A stretch of 64,000 bases of DNA. Source: PCRC01 sp017848435. GTDB taxonomy: Bacteria > Pseudomonadota > Gammaproteobacteria > Burkholderiales > Burkholderiaceae_C. The stretch covers positions 1,178,001-1,242,000 of the forward strand of contig OZ260072.1 of assembly GCA_965284315.1 (NCBI GenBank), in the 5' to 3' direction. Below the pieces are notes generated by a model, which worked only from the letters and a program-made list of their open reading frames with translations, searched no databases and had not been told where the DNA came from. The translations under genes and the position numbers were made by a program. Positions 1 through 7,636 of this stretch are shown here, piece by piece. The stretch's first letter is position 1. Every line of letters begins with the position of its first letter.

Positions 1-1
1 G

Positions 2-187
2 CGCCTGCGCGCCACGCTGCTGGAAACCACGCCCAACGGCGAAAAGCTGCTGGCCCAACGCAACATCACCAGCCAGCGCCCGGCCCCCAGCGCCGACGCC
101 GCCGGTGGCGTGCGCGCCCTGACCACCGCCACCGACGCCGCCATCGCCGAACTGGACCAGTGGCTGGCCGCGCAGCCCGCACGCTGA
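2..187 (+). CDS. C-terminal fragment of ABC-type transport auxiliary lipoprotein (PqiC/YmbA-like)
   Basis: Only the last 61 codons are in the window; the frame is open from base 2 to a TGA at 185-187. The pattern (an RLRATLLE strand, a LLAQRNI strand, then a helix ending in ELDQWLA) resembles the C-terminus of the DUF330/PqiC lipoproteins that accompany MCE-type lipid transport systems in the periplasm. That identification rests on a short tail only. The mlaD/pqiB-like genes expected beside it would lie upstream of the window. Confidence 0.5.
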   Translation, partial: RLRATLLETTPNGEKLLAQRNITSQRPAPSADAAGGVRALTTATDAAIAELDQWLAAQPAR

Positions 188-230
188 ACTGCTAGAGTTT
201 CCGGCATGCCGTTTTTGTGGGGAGCCCACC

Positions 231-536
231 GTGACACCAACCTCTTTCGCCCAGTTTGAAGCCAACGCCAAGGCCCAAGGCTTTGACGAAGCCCTGGAAC
301 GGCGCTGGGAACCCCTGACCGTGCTCGACACGCACAGCCACCCTTTCGCCGCCCAAGCCACCGTGGTGCAGGGCGAGATGTGGCTCACCGTCAACGGTGA
401 AACGCAACACCTGTTGCCTGGCGACGGCTTTGAGCTGGACCGGGATGTGCCGCACTCGGAGCGGTATGGCAAAGAAGGCGCGACCTATTGGGTGGCGCGG
501 CGGACGGGGGATGCGGTGTTGCCTGCGGGCTACTGA
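231..536 (+). CDS. small cupin-domain protein
   Basis: A 101-residue single-domain protein. The centre reads as a conserved cupin barrel: HSHPF (metal-ligand-type histidines), a QGEMWLTVNGE strand pair, LLPGDGFELDRDVPH, then a late YWVARR strand. Small cupins of this type often bind a metal, but the substrate cannot be told from sequence. The start is GTG at 231, preceded by a GGGGAG ribosome-binding site around 219-224; no ATG fits better. It follows the lipoprotein fragment by 43 bases and faces the DUF302 gene across a terminator. Confidence 0.75.
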   Translation: MTPTSFAQFEANAKAQGFDEALERRWEPLTVLDTHSHPFAAQATVVQGEMWLTVNGETQHLLPGDGFELDRDVPHSERYGKEGATYWVARRTGDAVLPAGY

Positions 537-539
537 GCG

Positions 540-570
540 AAAAAAAGCCAAGCACCGTTGGGCTTGGCTT
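540..570 (-). terminator. rho-independent terminator of the DUF302 gene
   Basis: A perfect 9-bp inverted repeat (545-553 AAGCCAAGC with 562-570 GCTTGGCTT, 8-base loop) follows the DUF302 stop on the minus strand. The A7 run at 540-546 becomes the U-tract on that strand. On the plus strand the hairpin lacks a T-run, so it would serve the cupin gene less well. Confidence 0.8.
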
Positions 571-618
571 GGGTGTTGGGCGCCACGACGAGCGTGGCGG
601 CAACAGGGCTGAAAGGGC

Positions 619-1230
619 TTACAGCGCCGCGCTGTTCGCCAACTTCCCCAGCGTTTCGTCGATTTTCTCAGCGACCGCGTTGAGCTGCGCGTTCTTGTAC
701 TGCGCCATGACCGGGCCGAGCTTGTCGTAGCTGACCTGCGTCACGCCCTGCTTGTTTTCATAGACGTAAATTTTGGTGGGCAGGTACAGGCCAACGTCTG
801 GGCCACCGGCTTCGAGCAACTTCTTGGCGGTGAGCGGGTTGCCAATCACGAATAGCCTGGCCTTCATGCTGGCAGGCACGCGGGACATGACCTTGCCCCA
901 ATTGAGTTCGGCCACGGTGATCAGGCCGCTTTTGCCGGCCAGCGGCTCCATTTCAGCCGTGAGTTCGGCAAAGTTTTTGCTGGCACTCAGCCGGTTGCCC
1001 AGCAGTTCGGTACTGGCTTTGCCGAGTTCGGCTTCCAGGTCTTTCACGGCCTGCTCAAAAGGCTTTTGCGACGACACCACCACGTGGGTGGTGGTGATGG
1101 TCGACTCCACCGCGCGGGCCGACGGTGCCGAGCGTTTGGCATCACCGCCGGGGGACTGGGCCGAAGACGCGCAGGCGGTAATGCCCAGGGCAATGGACAA
1201 CACGGAGGCGGTGAAGATGGAGTTTTTCAT
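619..1230 (-). CDS. DUF302-domain lipoprotein
   Basis: A 203-residue exported protein. The N-terminus (MKNSIFTASVLSIAL) is a signal peptide ending in a lipobox-like ITAC, so Cys20 is probably lipidated. The C-terminal half carries the DUF302 signature: an FVIGNPLTAK strand, then LYLPTKIYVYE and a VSYDKL strand. DUF302 proteins are of unknown biochemical function. The start was set at 1230 because it begins the signal peptide; an upstream in-frame Met at 1296 would put 22 non-hydrophobic residues in front. It stands alone, with its own terminator downstream. Confidence 0.8.
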   Translation of the reverse strand: MKNSIFTASVLSIALGITACASSAQSPGGDAKRSAPSARAVESTITTTHVVVSSQKPFEQAVKDLEAELGKASTELLGNRLSASKNFAELTAEMEPLAGKSGLITVAELNWGKVMSRVPASMKARLFVIGNPLTAKKLLEAGGPDVGLYLPTKIYVYENKQGVTQVSYDKLGPVMAQYKNAQLNAVAEKIDETLGKLANSAAL

Positions 1231-1366
1231 GGTGCAGTTCGCTTTCAAAAATTGAATCTGCACGCAGGATAGGCCGGTATCGGCACGCTGGCGCACCCTG
1301 TGAAGCTGCTTCGGCCCAAAATGGAATCCGTCCTACGCGGCCGTGGGCACCTGCCCCACGCGGCCC

Positions 1367-1858
1367 TCAGACAGCGCCGCCAGATTCGACTTTTGCAGGG
1401 CGGCGACGGAACATCCCATACCCCTCCATCTGCATCACCGGCTGACCGTGCTGGTTGACCATCTGCCACTGGCTGCGGATCAGCCCCACGTCGGGCCGGC
1501 TGGCCATGGGGCGCGACTCGACGATGTGTTGTGTGAGCTGCAGCACGTCACCGGGATAGACCGGCTTGAGCCACTTGAGGTTTTCCATGCCGGGCGAGCC
1601 GAGGCTGGACGACTGGCCGAGGAAGTTGGTGACCATCAGGCGCATGGCCATGCTGCAGGTGTGCCAGCCGCTGGCGCACAGGCCACCAAACAGCGAGGCC
1701 TTGCCGCCTTCTTCGCTCAAATGAAAGGGCTGCGGGTCAAACTGGCTGGCGAAGGCGATGATCTCTTCGGCGGTGGGAGAAATGGTGCCCAGGTCGCGGC
1801 TGCTGCCGGCTGCCAGGTCTTCCCACCAGATGGTGATGTGGCGTTGGTCTGCGTTCAT
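1367..1858 (-). CDS. MaoC-family hydratase
   Basis: A 163-residue hot-dog-fold protein. The segment FDPQPFHLSEEGG followed by FGGLCASGWHT is the classical MaoC enoyl-CoA hydratase motif, in which Asp and His polarise the water. The later V-Y-PGDVLQLTQ strand also fits. The start MNADQRH at 1858 was chosen because it matches family starts; the upstream ATG at 1891 overlaps the preceding gene's 3' end. It lies 10 bases after the SDR gene on the same strand, so the two probably form an acyl-CoA-type metabolic pair (inference). The specific substrate is unknown. Confidence 0.85.
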   Translation of the reverse strand: MNADQRHITIWWEDLAAGSSRDLGTISPTAEEIIAFASQFDPQPFHLSEEGGKASLFGGLCASGWHTCSMAMRLMVTNFLGQSSSLGSPGMENLKWLKPVYPGDVLQLTQHIVESRPMASRPDVGLIRSQWQMVNQHGQPVMQMEGYGMFRRRPAKVESGGAV

Positions 1859-1868
1859 GAAGTCTCCG

Positions 1869-2621
1869 TTAGCGGCCGCCGGCCACGTCAATCAAACTGC
1901 CGGTGGTGTAGCTGGACGCGTCGGACATCAGCCACAGCACCGCCTGCGCCACCTCGTCGGCGGAGCCGGGGCGCTGCATCGGCACCTGCGGCGCCACCTC
2001 GTTCGCGCGGTTGGGCTGGCCACCCGACGCGTGGATCTCGGTGGCGATGATGCCGGGCCGCACCGCGTTGACGCGGATGCCTTCGGTCGCCACCTCTTTG
2101 GCCAGGCCAAGGGTGAAGGTGTCGATCGCCGCCTTGGCCGCCGCGTAGTCCACATACTGCCCGGGCGAGCCGATGCGCGCCGCCGCGCTGCCGAGGTTGA
2201 CGATGCTGCCGCCCGCACCGCCGTAGCGGGTGCTCATGCGCTTCACAGCTTCGCGCGCGCACAGGAAGGAACCGATCACGTTGACGTTGAACATGCGCGC
2301 CAGCCGGGCGGTGTCCATGCCGTCCACCCGCGCGGCCACGTCCACCACGCCGGCGTTGTTCACCAGCGCGGTGAGCGGGCCCAGCGCCGCGTCCACCTGC
2401 TGGAACAGGCGCACGATCTGGTCTTCAAACGCCACGTCGGCCTGCAGCGCCACGGCGCGGCCACCGGCAGCGCGAATCTGCTGCACCACCGCCTCGGCCG
2501 CGTCGGCATTGGCCGCGTAGTTCACCGCCACCGCCCAGCCTTGCCGGGCCGCCAGCAGGGCGGTGGCGGCACCAATGCCACGCCCGCCACCGGTGACCAG
2601 CACCACCTGTTGCTTGTCCAT
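1869..2621 (-). CDS. SDR-family NAD(P)-dependent oxidoreductase
   Basis: A 250-residue classical short-chain dehydrogenase/reductase. The Rossmann motif TGGGRGIG is at residues 10-17, NNAG at 88-91, the catalytic Ser at 145, and Tyr159/Lys163 form the YxxxK motif. The end TTGSLIDVAGG is typical of FabG-like members. ATG at 2621 gives the usual family N-terminus; an in-frame ATG at 2636 would add MTGVG. It is the first gene of a two-gene unit with the MaoC hydratase, which hints at 3-oxoacyl/3-hydroxyacyl chemistry, but substrate and cofactor preference are not proven. Confidence 0.88.
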   Translation of the reverse strand: MDKQQVVLVTGGGRGIGAATALLAARQGWAVAVNYAANADAAEAVVQQIRAAGGRAVALQADVAFEDQIVRLFQQVDAALGPLTALVNNAGVVDVAARVDGMDTARLARMFNVNVIGSFLCAREAVKRMSTRYGGAGGSIVNLGSAAARIGSPGQYVDYAAAKAAIDTFTLGLAKEVATEGIRVNAVRPGIIATEIHASGGQPNRANEVAPQVPMQRPGSADEVAQAVLWLMSDASSYTTGSLIDVAGGR

Positions 2622-2756
2622 CCCAACCCCTGTCATGAGCCAAAAAACCATTGTCGGGCATGGCCGCACGGCACGTTGCCACCCGCGTGACTGCCCGATG
2701 CAGTAGTCTCTCGGTCGGGCGGCCCGCGCCGCAACAACACCCCACCGGAGAACCCC

Positions 2757-3443
2757 ATGGCCCACACCGTCTTCCTCAAGTCGCCCGGCAATGTCTACTG
2801 CCCCACCTACGTGTCCCAGCCTGACGGCCCCGCCCGTGGCGCGGTGGTGGTGCTGCAGGAAATCTTTGGTGTGAACGACCACATCCGTGCCGTGGCCGAC
2901 GGCTACGCCGCAGCGGGCTACCTGGCCGTGGCGCCCGCCACCTTTGCCCGTGTGGAAGCCGATGTGGAACTGGGCTACACCGAGGCCGACATGGCCATCG
3001 GCTTCGGCCTCAAAACCCAGGTGGAGCAACTGCCCGCGCCCGGCGTGATGGCCGACATCCAGGCCGCCATCCACCATGCCGGGGAAAGCGGCCTGAAGGT
3101 CGGCATCGTCGGCTTTTGCTGGGGTGGCCTGCTGACCTGGCGCGCCGCCGCCACGCTGGCAGGCCTGAGCGCCGCCGTGCCGTACTACGGCGGCGGCATG
3201 ACCGCCGAACCCGACGCCAGCCTCGTGCCCCAGGTGCCGGTGCTGGCCCACTTTGGCGACCAGGACCGCTGGATTCCGCTCGACACCATCGAGACCTTCC
3301 AACAGAAACAGCAGCAGGTGGAAGTGCACGTCTACAACGCCCACCACGGCTTCAACTGCGACCAGCGCGGCGCCTACAACGCGGCCGCTGCCACGCTGGC
3401 GCGCGAGCGCACGCTGGCGTTTTTGGCCCAACACGTGGGTTGA
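2757..3443 (+). CDS. dienelactone hydrolase family protein
   Basis: A 228-residue alpha/beta hydrolase of the dienelactone hydrolase family. The nucleophile elbow GFCWGG places Cys121 as nucleophile, Asp170 sits in GDQDRWIP and His197 in NAHHGFNC, completing the Cys-Asp-His triad; Glu36 lies in VLQEIFG as expected. Such enzymes open dienelactones in aromatic degradation, but many paralogues have other ester or lactone substrates. A GGAG ribosome-binding site precedes ATG 2757. It is divergent from the SDR gene and followed 24 bases later by the amidohydrolase gene. Confidence 0.88.
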   Translation: MAHTVFLKSPGNVYCPTYVSQPDGPARGAVVVLQEIFGVNDHIRAVADGYAAAGYLAVAPATFARVEADVELGYTEADMAIGFGLKTQVEQLPAPGVMADIQAAIHHAGESGLKVGIVGFCWGGLLTWRAAATLAGLSAAVPYYGGGMTAEPDASLVPQVPVLAHFGDQDRWIPLDTIETFQQKQQQVEVHVYNAHHGFNCDQRGAYNAAAATLARERTLAFLAQHVG

Positions 3444-3467
3444 AACGGCCAAAACAGGGGCCAGACC

Positions 3468-4406
3468 ATGTTTTTCAAACATTTTCGCGCGCCAGCCTTA
3501 GTCAAAGCTGCCGTTCTAGCTACTTATTTGGTAGCAAACGTCAGCGTCAGCCAAGTGACCGGGCCCTACACCGGCCCGCTGTTTGACGCCCATCTGCACT
3601 ACAACGAGGAAGCCTGGCAGGGCAGCCCCGGCCCCTACCCGGTCGCGGATGTGCTGGCGCGCCTGCAGCGCAACGGCGTGCGGGCGGCGCTGGTCAACTC
3701 CCGGCCCAACGACGGCACCCGCTCGCTGGCCGACGCCCGGGTGGAAGCGGCCCAGGCTGGCGTGACAGTGGTGCCCTTCGTGCGCCTGTACCGCAACCGC
3801 GCCGACTACGACAACTGGTTCAACGACGAAACCATTCACACGCTGGTGCTGGGCGAATTGGCACGCGGCACCGCCGCCGGCCCCTACCGGGGGCTCGGCG
3901 AGTTCCACCTGTACGACAGTGCCAACGCCAACGGCCCGATCGCCCGCCGCCTGATGCGGCTGGCCGCCGAGCGGCAATTGCCGGTGCTGGCCCATGTGGA
4001 CGACGTGGCCATCGAGCTGCTGATGGCGCATGTGGCAGACCTGCCCCGGCCACCGCGCCTGATCTGGGCCCACACCGGCATTGGTGGCGTGCCCCTGGCG
4101 CGGGTGGAAGCGTTGCTGGTGCGCTACCCGCACTTGATGGGCGAACTCTCCTACCGGCCGGGCCTGACCTGCGAGGTGAAAGACGTGGCGCTGCTTTGCC
4201 CGGCGTGGCGCGCCTTGCTGCTGAAGTTTCCCGACCGCTTCATGGTTGGCTCTGACACCTGGGTCAACCAGCGCTGGGATTATTACGACGCGCTGATGCA
4301 GGGCTACCGCACCTGGCTGGGTGAGCTGCCACCGGACGTGGCGGGCCAGGTGGCCTGGGGCAATGGGGCGGCGCTGTTTGGCCTTTCAACGCCGGCAAGG
4401 CCATGA
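3468..4406 (+). CDS. secreted amidohydrolase-family TIM-barrel protein
   Basis: A 312-residue protein of the metal-dependent amidohydrolase superfamily (Amidohydro_2-like). The metal-binding HxH is at His42/His44 (FDAHLHYN), followed by LAHVDD and WAHTGIGG strands and a late GSDTW that can supply the metal Asp. Residues 1-28 form a hydrophobic signal-like leader, so the enzyme may be periplasmic. That leader is encoded almost wholly by a dispersed repeat (3471-3538) found elsewhere in the window. The substrate is unknown. The stop codon at 4404-4406 lies inside a long palindrome that probably ends transcription. Confidence 0.8.
   Translation: MFFKHFRAPALVKAAVLATYLVANVSVSQVTGPYTGPLFDAHLHYNEEAWQGSPGPYPVADVLARLQRNGVRAALVNSRPNDGTRSLADARVEAAQAGVTVVPFVRLYRNRADYDNWFNDETIHTLVLGELARGTAAGPYRGLGEFHLYDSANANGPIARRLMRLAAERQLPVLAHVDDVAIELLMAHVADLPRPPRLIWAHTGIGGVPLARVEALLVRYPHLMGELSYRPGLTCEVKDVALLCPAWRALLLKFPDRFMVGSDTWVNQRWDYYDALMQGYRTWLGELPPDVAGQVAWGNGAALFGLSTPARP
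3471..3538 (+). repeat. dispersed element, copy A (encodes the amidohydrolase leader)
   Basis: About 68 bases beginning right after the ATG of the amidohydrolase gene. The core GCCTTAGT (3495-3502) and the gap-free spacing to the terminal hairpin (GCTAC 3518-3522 with GTAGC 3531-3535) match copies at 26531-26600, 47562-47626, 56603-56676 and 62043-62112. Here it is read as codons ...PALVKAAVLATYLVAN, in the same frame as the other coding copies. Confidence 0.7.
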
Positions 4407-4439
4407 CACACGGCAGGTGACCTGCCGTGTGTCATGGCC
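4399..4439. terminator. 41-base near-perfect palindrome, probable bidirectional terminator
   Basis: Twenty bases (4399-4418) are exactly reverse-complementary to 4420-4439 around a single central G, so a stem of at least 16 bp forms with a small loop. It contains the amidohydrolase stop codon and sits between two convergent genes. No T-run follows on either strand, so it is not a textbook intrinsic terminator; it could also block 3' exonucleases. Confidence 0.6.
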
Positions 4440-4460
4440 CATTCACAGGGCTGACCCGGT

Positions 4461-4784
4461 TCAGCAGGTGCAGCCGTCACGGCCCTGGAGCAGCGTGCCA
4501 TCGCGCTGCGCCTGCTTGACCCTGTCCATCGCGTCGGCACGGGTCAGGCGGCTGGGGGCTTGGCCGAAGGCGGTGTTGGAAGAGGAGTAACCCAGCTCTT
4601 CGCTGTAGCCGATGGCGGCCTTCTGTTGGGCTGCGGCAATGGCTTCGGCGCGCACTTCGGCGCGGCTGCGGGTCGATTCAAATGGCCGGGCACTGAAGCC
4701 GTGGGGGTCAACGTCGCTGGCGTAAGAGGTCAATGTGGCCATCAGGGCCAGGCCGCCAATGGCCAGAAGTTTCGATGCGTTCAT
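4461..4784 (-). CDS. small exported DUF4148-like protein
   Basis: A 107-residue protein with a signal peptide (MNASKLLAIGGLALMATL, cleavage near ASA/SYAS) and no recognisable enzyme domain. The mature part carries SRAEVRAEAIAAA and LTRADAMDRVKQAQRDGTL, the Leu-Thr-Arg-x-x-Val repeats of the DUF4148 family common in Burkholderiales. It ends in two cysteines (DGCTC). The start follows a GGAC-type ribosome-binding site. A protein of exactly the same length with the same LTRA..V..QKDGTL motif is at 11485-11808. Function unknown, probably periplasmic. Confidence 0.75.
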   Translation of the reverse strand: MNASKLLAIGGLALMATLTSYASDVDPHGFSARPFESTRSRAEVRAEAIAAAQQKAAIGYSEELGYSSSNTAFGQAPSRLTRADAMDRVKQAQRDGTLLQGRDGCTC

Positions 4785-4981
4785 GGTGTGTCCTTCACTC
4801 AAAAGTTGATGAATGCAGGGCTGAACTCCCAAAGAAACTCTCCCGAGAAACCGGGCTCTGCAGCGCCAGGTCCTCACGAGAATTTCTTCAATCTGAAGTC
4901 ACAATCCTTGCCCTGTTGAGTCGGGCCGGGACTGAAACTCTTACACGGAATCTTTCAACGGCAGCAGCGGCCATGCCGCCG

Positions 4982-6109
4982 CTAGCGCCCGCTGCGCGCC
5001 AGGTAGCGCTTGCGCCAGAACAGCAGCACCATGGCCAGCGCCACCAGCAGCATGGTGGCACAGGCCCACCAGAAACCGGCCTGGGTGTGGATCAGCGGGA
5101 TGAAGTCGAAGTTCATGCCAAAGATGCCGGCAATCAAATTCAGCGGCAGGAACACGGCGGTGAGCGCGGTGAGCACCCGCATCACGTCGTTGGTGCGGTT
5201 GGCGGTGGCCGAGAAATGCATCTGGATCGCCGACTCCAGCGACTGCTCCAGCCGCTGCACGTGCGACAGCACGCGCTCGATGTGCTCGATGGTGTCGCGC
5301 GTGCGGACCTGCAGCATCTCGCGTTCCAGCACCGCAAAGTCGTCCTCGTTCAGGGTTTGCAGCCATTCGGCCAGCGCGGTGCGCTGGTCTTCGCACATCT
5401 CCTGCAGCTGGTGCAGCGTGTTGCGGCCGTCCAGCAGCGACTGCCAGTTGGTGAAACGGGAGCGCGGGTCCAGCAGTTCGGACTGCCAGCGGTCGAGCTG
5501 GCTGGTGAGCCGGCGGCGCAGCTCCAGGTAGCCGTCGACCATGCTGTCGACGATGCGCAGCATCAGCTCCGCCGGGCTGGTGGGCATGCGCACCAGCCCC
5601 TTGCGCTGGCTCGGTGCCAAAGCGGGCACCGAGCCACTGTTCGCGTCACCCTGGCGCAGCAGGCGGTCCACAAACATGTCGCGCACCACGCAGTCGGCGG
5701 GGTGCACCGTGACCAGCACGCGGCCAAACACCGCAAAACCCACCGGGCTGGTGTCGATGTGGCGCAGCGCCGACGGGCCACCGCGGCGCACCGGCGGCGC
5801 CTCGTTGCTGACCAGCCCACCGGCCAAAGACGCCATTTCGCGCTCGCTAGCCGCGAGTCGGCGGAACACCAGCACGTCGTAGCGCGAGGTGAAGTCGTAG
5901 TGCGATGGCAGCTGGTTGTTCAGCAGGTCGCGCACATGGAAGTCGAGCAGCGTGGTGCCGGCCAGGCGCTGCAAAGCCTCCTGGATCGGCGCCTGGTTGA
6001 CCTCGAAGTCGCGCCGCGCGGCAGACACCCAAATGAAGCCGGTCTCGGGCAACACCTCGGGCGCGGCGTCCAGCTCACGCGCCTTGTTGGTGATTTCGAG
6101 GATGCGCAT
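4982..6109 (-). CDS. CorA-family divalent cation transporter
   Basis: A 375-residue inner-membrane channel/transporter. A long cytoplasmic N-terminal domain ends in helices leading to the first membrane segment, the GMN signature (Gly331-Met332-Asn333, read as GMNFDF), a periplasmic loop and a second membrane segment (WWACATMLLVALAMVLLFW). GMN is the selectivity-filter motif of CorA Mg2+/Co2+ channels; ZntB-type members share the fold but differ around GMN. It starts 6 bases after the hemB stop on the same strand, so the two are probably co-transcribed. Mg2+ is the likely ion, not proven. Confidence 0.85.
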   Translation of the reverse strand: MRILEITNKARELDAAPEVLPETGFIWVSAARRDFEVNQAPIQEALQRLAGTTLLDFHVRDLLNNQLPSHYDFTSRYDVLVFRRLAASEREMASLAGGLVSNEAPPVRRGGPSALRHIDTSPVGFAVFGRVLVTVHPADCVVRDMFVDRLLRQGDANSGSVPALAPSQRKGLVRMPTSPAELMLRIVDSMVDGYLELRRRLTSQLDRWQSELLDPRSRFTNWQSLLDGRNTLHQLQEMCEDQRTALAEWLQTLNEDDFAVLEREMLQVRTRDTIEHIERVLSHVQRLEQSLESAIQMHFSATANRTNDVMRVLTALTAVFLPLNLIAGIFGMNFDFIPLIHTQAGFWWACATMLLVALAMVLLFWRKRYLARSGR

Positions 6110-6115
6110 GAAACG

Positions 6116-7129
6116 TCAGGCGCGCAGCAGCCGCGCCGCGTCGCGGGCGAAGTAGGTCAGCACACCATCGGCGCCGGCGCGTTTGAAGGCCAGCAGGCTC
6201 TCCAGCACCACCGCGTCGTGGTCGAGCCAACCGTTCTGCGCGGCGGCCTTCAGCATCGCGTACTCGCCGCTGACCTGGTAGGCAAAGGTGGGCACCTTGA
6301 ACTCGTCTTTCACCCGGCGCACGATGTCCAGGTAAGGCATGCCGGGCTTGACCATCACCATGTCGGCGCCTTCGGCGATGTCGATGGCGACCTCGCGCAG
6401 CGCCTCGTTGCTGTTGCCCGGGTCCATCTGGTAGACCTTCTTGTTGCTTTTGCCCAGGTTACCGGCCGAGCCCACCGCGTCGCGGAAAGGGCCGTAGAAG
6501 GCGCTGGCGTACTTGGCGCTGTAGGCCATGATGCGGGTGTGGACCAGGCCACGCAGCTCGAGCATGTCGCGGATGGCGCCAATGCGGCCGTCCATCATGT
6601 CGCTGGGCGCGACGATGTCCACGCCGGCCTCGGCCTGCACCAGCGCCTGGCCCACCAGCACCTCCACGGTCTCGTCGTTCAGGATGTAGCCGGTGTCGTC
6701 GAGCAGGCCGTCCTGGCCGTGGCTGGTGAAGGGGTCGAGCGCCACATCGGTCATCACGCCGAGTTCAGGGAAACGTTGCTTCAGCGCCCGCACCACGTTG
6801 GGCACCAGGCCGTCGGGGTTCAGCGCCTCCTGGCCATCGGGCGTCTTGAGCCGGCTGTCGATCACCGGGAACAGCGCCATCACCGGAATGCCGAGCTTCA
6901 CGCAGTCTTCGGCCACCGGCAGCAGCAAATCCAGGCTCAGACGCTCCACGCCGGGCATGGAGGCCACCGCCTCGCGCCGGCCATCGCCTTCCAGCACAAA
7001 CACCGGGTAGATCAGGTCGTGCGGCGTGAGCGCGTGTTCGCGCACGAGGTTGCGGGTGAAGCTGTCGCGGCGCAGGCGGCGCGGGCGACCGGCAGGGAAG
7101 GGGGCAAGGGGGTAGGCTGAAGACGTCAT
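6116..7129 (-). CDS. hemB: delta-aminolevulinic acid dehydratase (porphobilinogen synthase)
   Basis: A 337-residue cytosolic enzyme that condenses two 5-aminolevulinates to porphobilinogen in tetrapyrrole synthesis. Both Schiff-base lysines are present: Lys206 in MAYSAKYAS and Lys261 in MVKPGMPY. The metal region reads DVALDPFTSHGQDG (residues 128-141), with no cysteine triad, so this is the Mg2+-type rather than the Zn2+-type enzyme. Start ATG 7129 gives the family N-terminus. The CorA gene follows closely, and hemJ is divergent across 52 bases, so two heme genes share one intergenic region. Confidence 0.97.
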   Translation of the reverse strand: MTSSAYPLAPFPAGRPRRLRRDSFTRNLVREHALTPHDLIYPVFVLEGDGRREAVASMPGVERLSLDLLLPVAEDCVKLGIPVMALFPVIDSRLKTPDGQEALNPDGLVPNVVRALKQRFPELGVMTDVALDPFTSHGQDGLLDDTGYILNDETVEVLVGQALVQAEAGVDIVAPSDMMDGRIGAIRDMLELRGLVHTRIMAYSAKYASAFYGPFRDAVGSAGNLGKSNKKVYQMDPGNSNEALREVAIDIAEGADMVMVKPGMPYLDIVRRVKDEFKVPTFAYQVSGEYAMLKAAAQNGWLDHDAVVLESLLAFKRAGADGVLTYFARDAARLLRA

Positions 7130-7181
7130 GGGGCAACCAGCGTGTGAGGTGGGAAGAATTATCGTGGCATACACTGCAGCC

Positions 7182-7610
7182 ATGCTCTGGGTCAAATCAT
7201 TTCACATCGTCTTCGTGGCAGCCTGGTTCGCCGGTCTGTTCTACCTGCCACGCCTCTTCGTCAACCTCGCCATGGTGCCGCCCGAGAGCGTGGCCGAACG
7301 CCAGCGCCTGCTGGTGATGTCGCGCAAGCTGTTGCGCTTCACCACGCTGCTGTCGCTGCCGGCACTGGTGCTGGGCCTCACGCTGTGGCTGCACTACGGC
7401 ATTGGCCGCGGCCCTGGCAACGGCTGGATGCACGCCAAGCTGCTGGTGGTGGTGCTGGCGGTGGGCTACAACCACATGTGTGGCGCGTTGCTCCGCAAGT
7501 TCGAGGCCGGCGTGAACCAGCGCAGCCATGTCTGGTACCGCTGGTTCAACGAGGCGCCTGTGGTGCTGCTGACCGTGGCGGTGGTGCTGGTGGTCGTCAA
7601 GCCTTTCTAA
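7182..7610 (+). CDS. hemJ: HemJ-type protoporphyrinogen IX oxidase (CopD/UPF0093 family)
   Basis: A 142-residue protein with four hydrophobic segments. The N-terminus KSFHIVFVAAWFAGLFYLPRLFV contains the conserved His8 and the WFAGLFYLPR signature of HemJ; the end WFNEAPVVLLTVAVVLVVVKPF is equally typical. HemJ oxidises protoporphyrinogen IX to protoporphyrin IX at the inner membrane. The start ATG 7182 was chosen because it begins the first membrane helix; an upstream ATG at 7128 would add 18 residues overlapping hemB. Divergence from hemB supports a heme role. Confidence 0.88.
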   Translation: MLWVKSFHIVFVAAWFAGLFYLPRLFVNLAMVPPESVAERQRLLVMSRKLLRFTTLLSLPALVLGLTLWLHYGIGRGPGNGWMHAKLLVVVLAVGYNHMCGALLRKFEAGVNQRSHVWYRWFNEAPVVLLTVAVVLVVVKPF

Positions 7611-7636
7611 ACGGCTCGGCACCGAAGGTCTGGGCC

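Noticed and set aside
4733..7120. A 795-codon open frame on the plus strand opposite corA and hemB
   Set aside because: It is the high-GC mirror of the real genes: the translation is rich in His, Gln, Val and Arg without a fold, while the minus strand gives clear CorA and HemB motifs.
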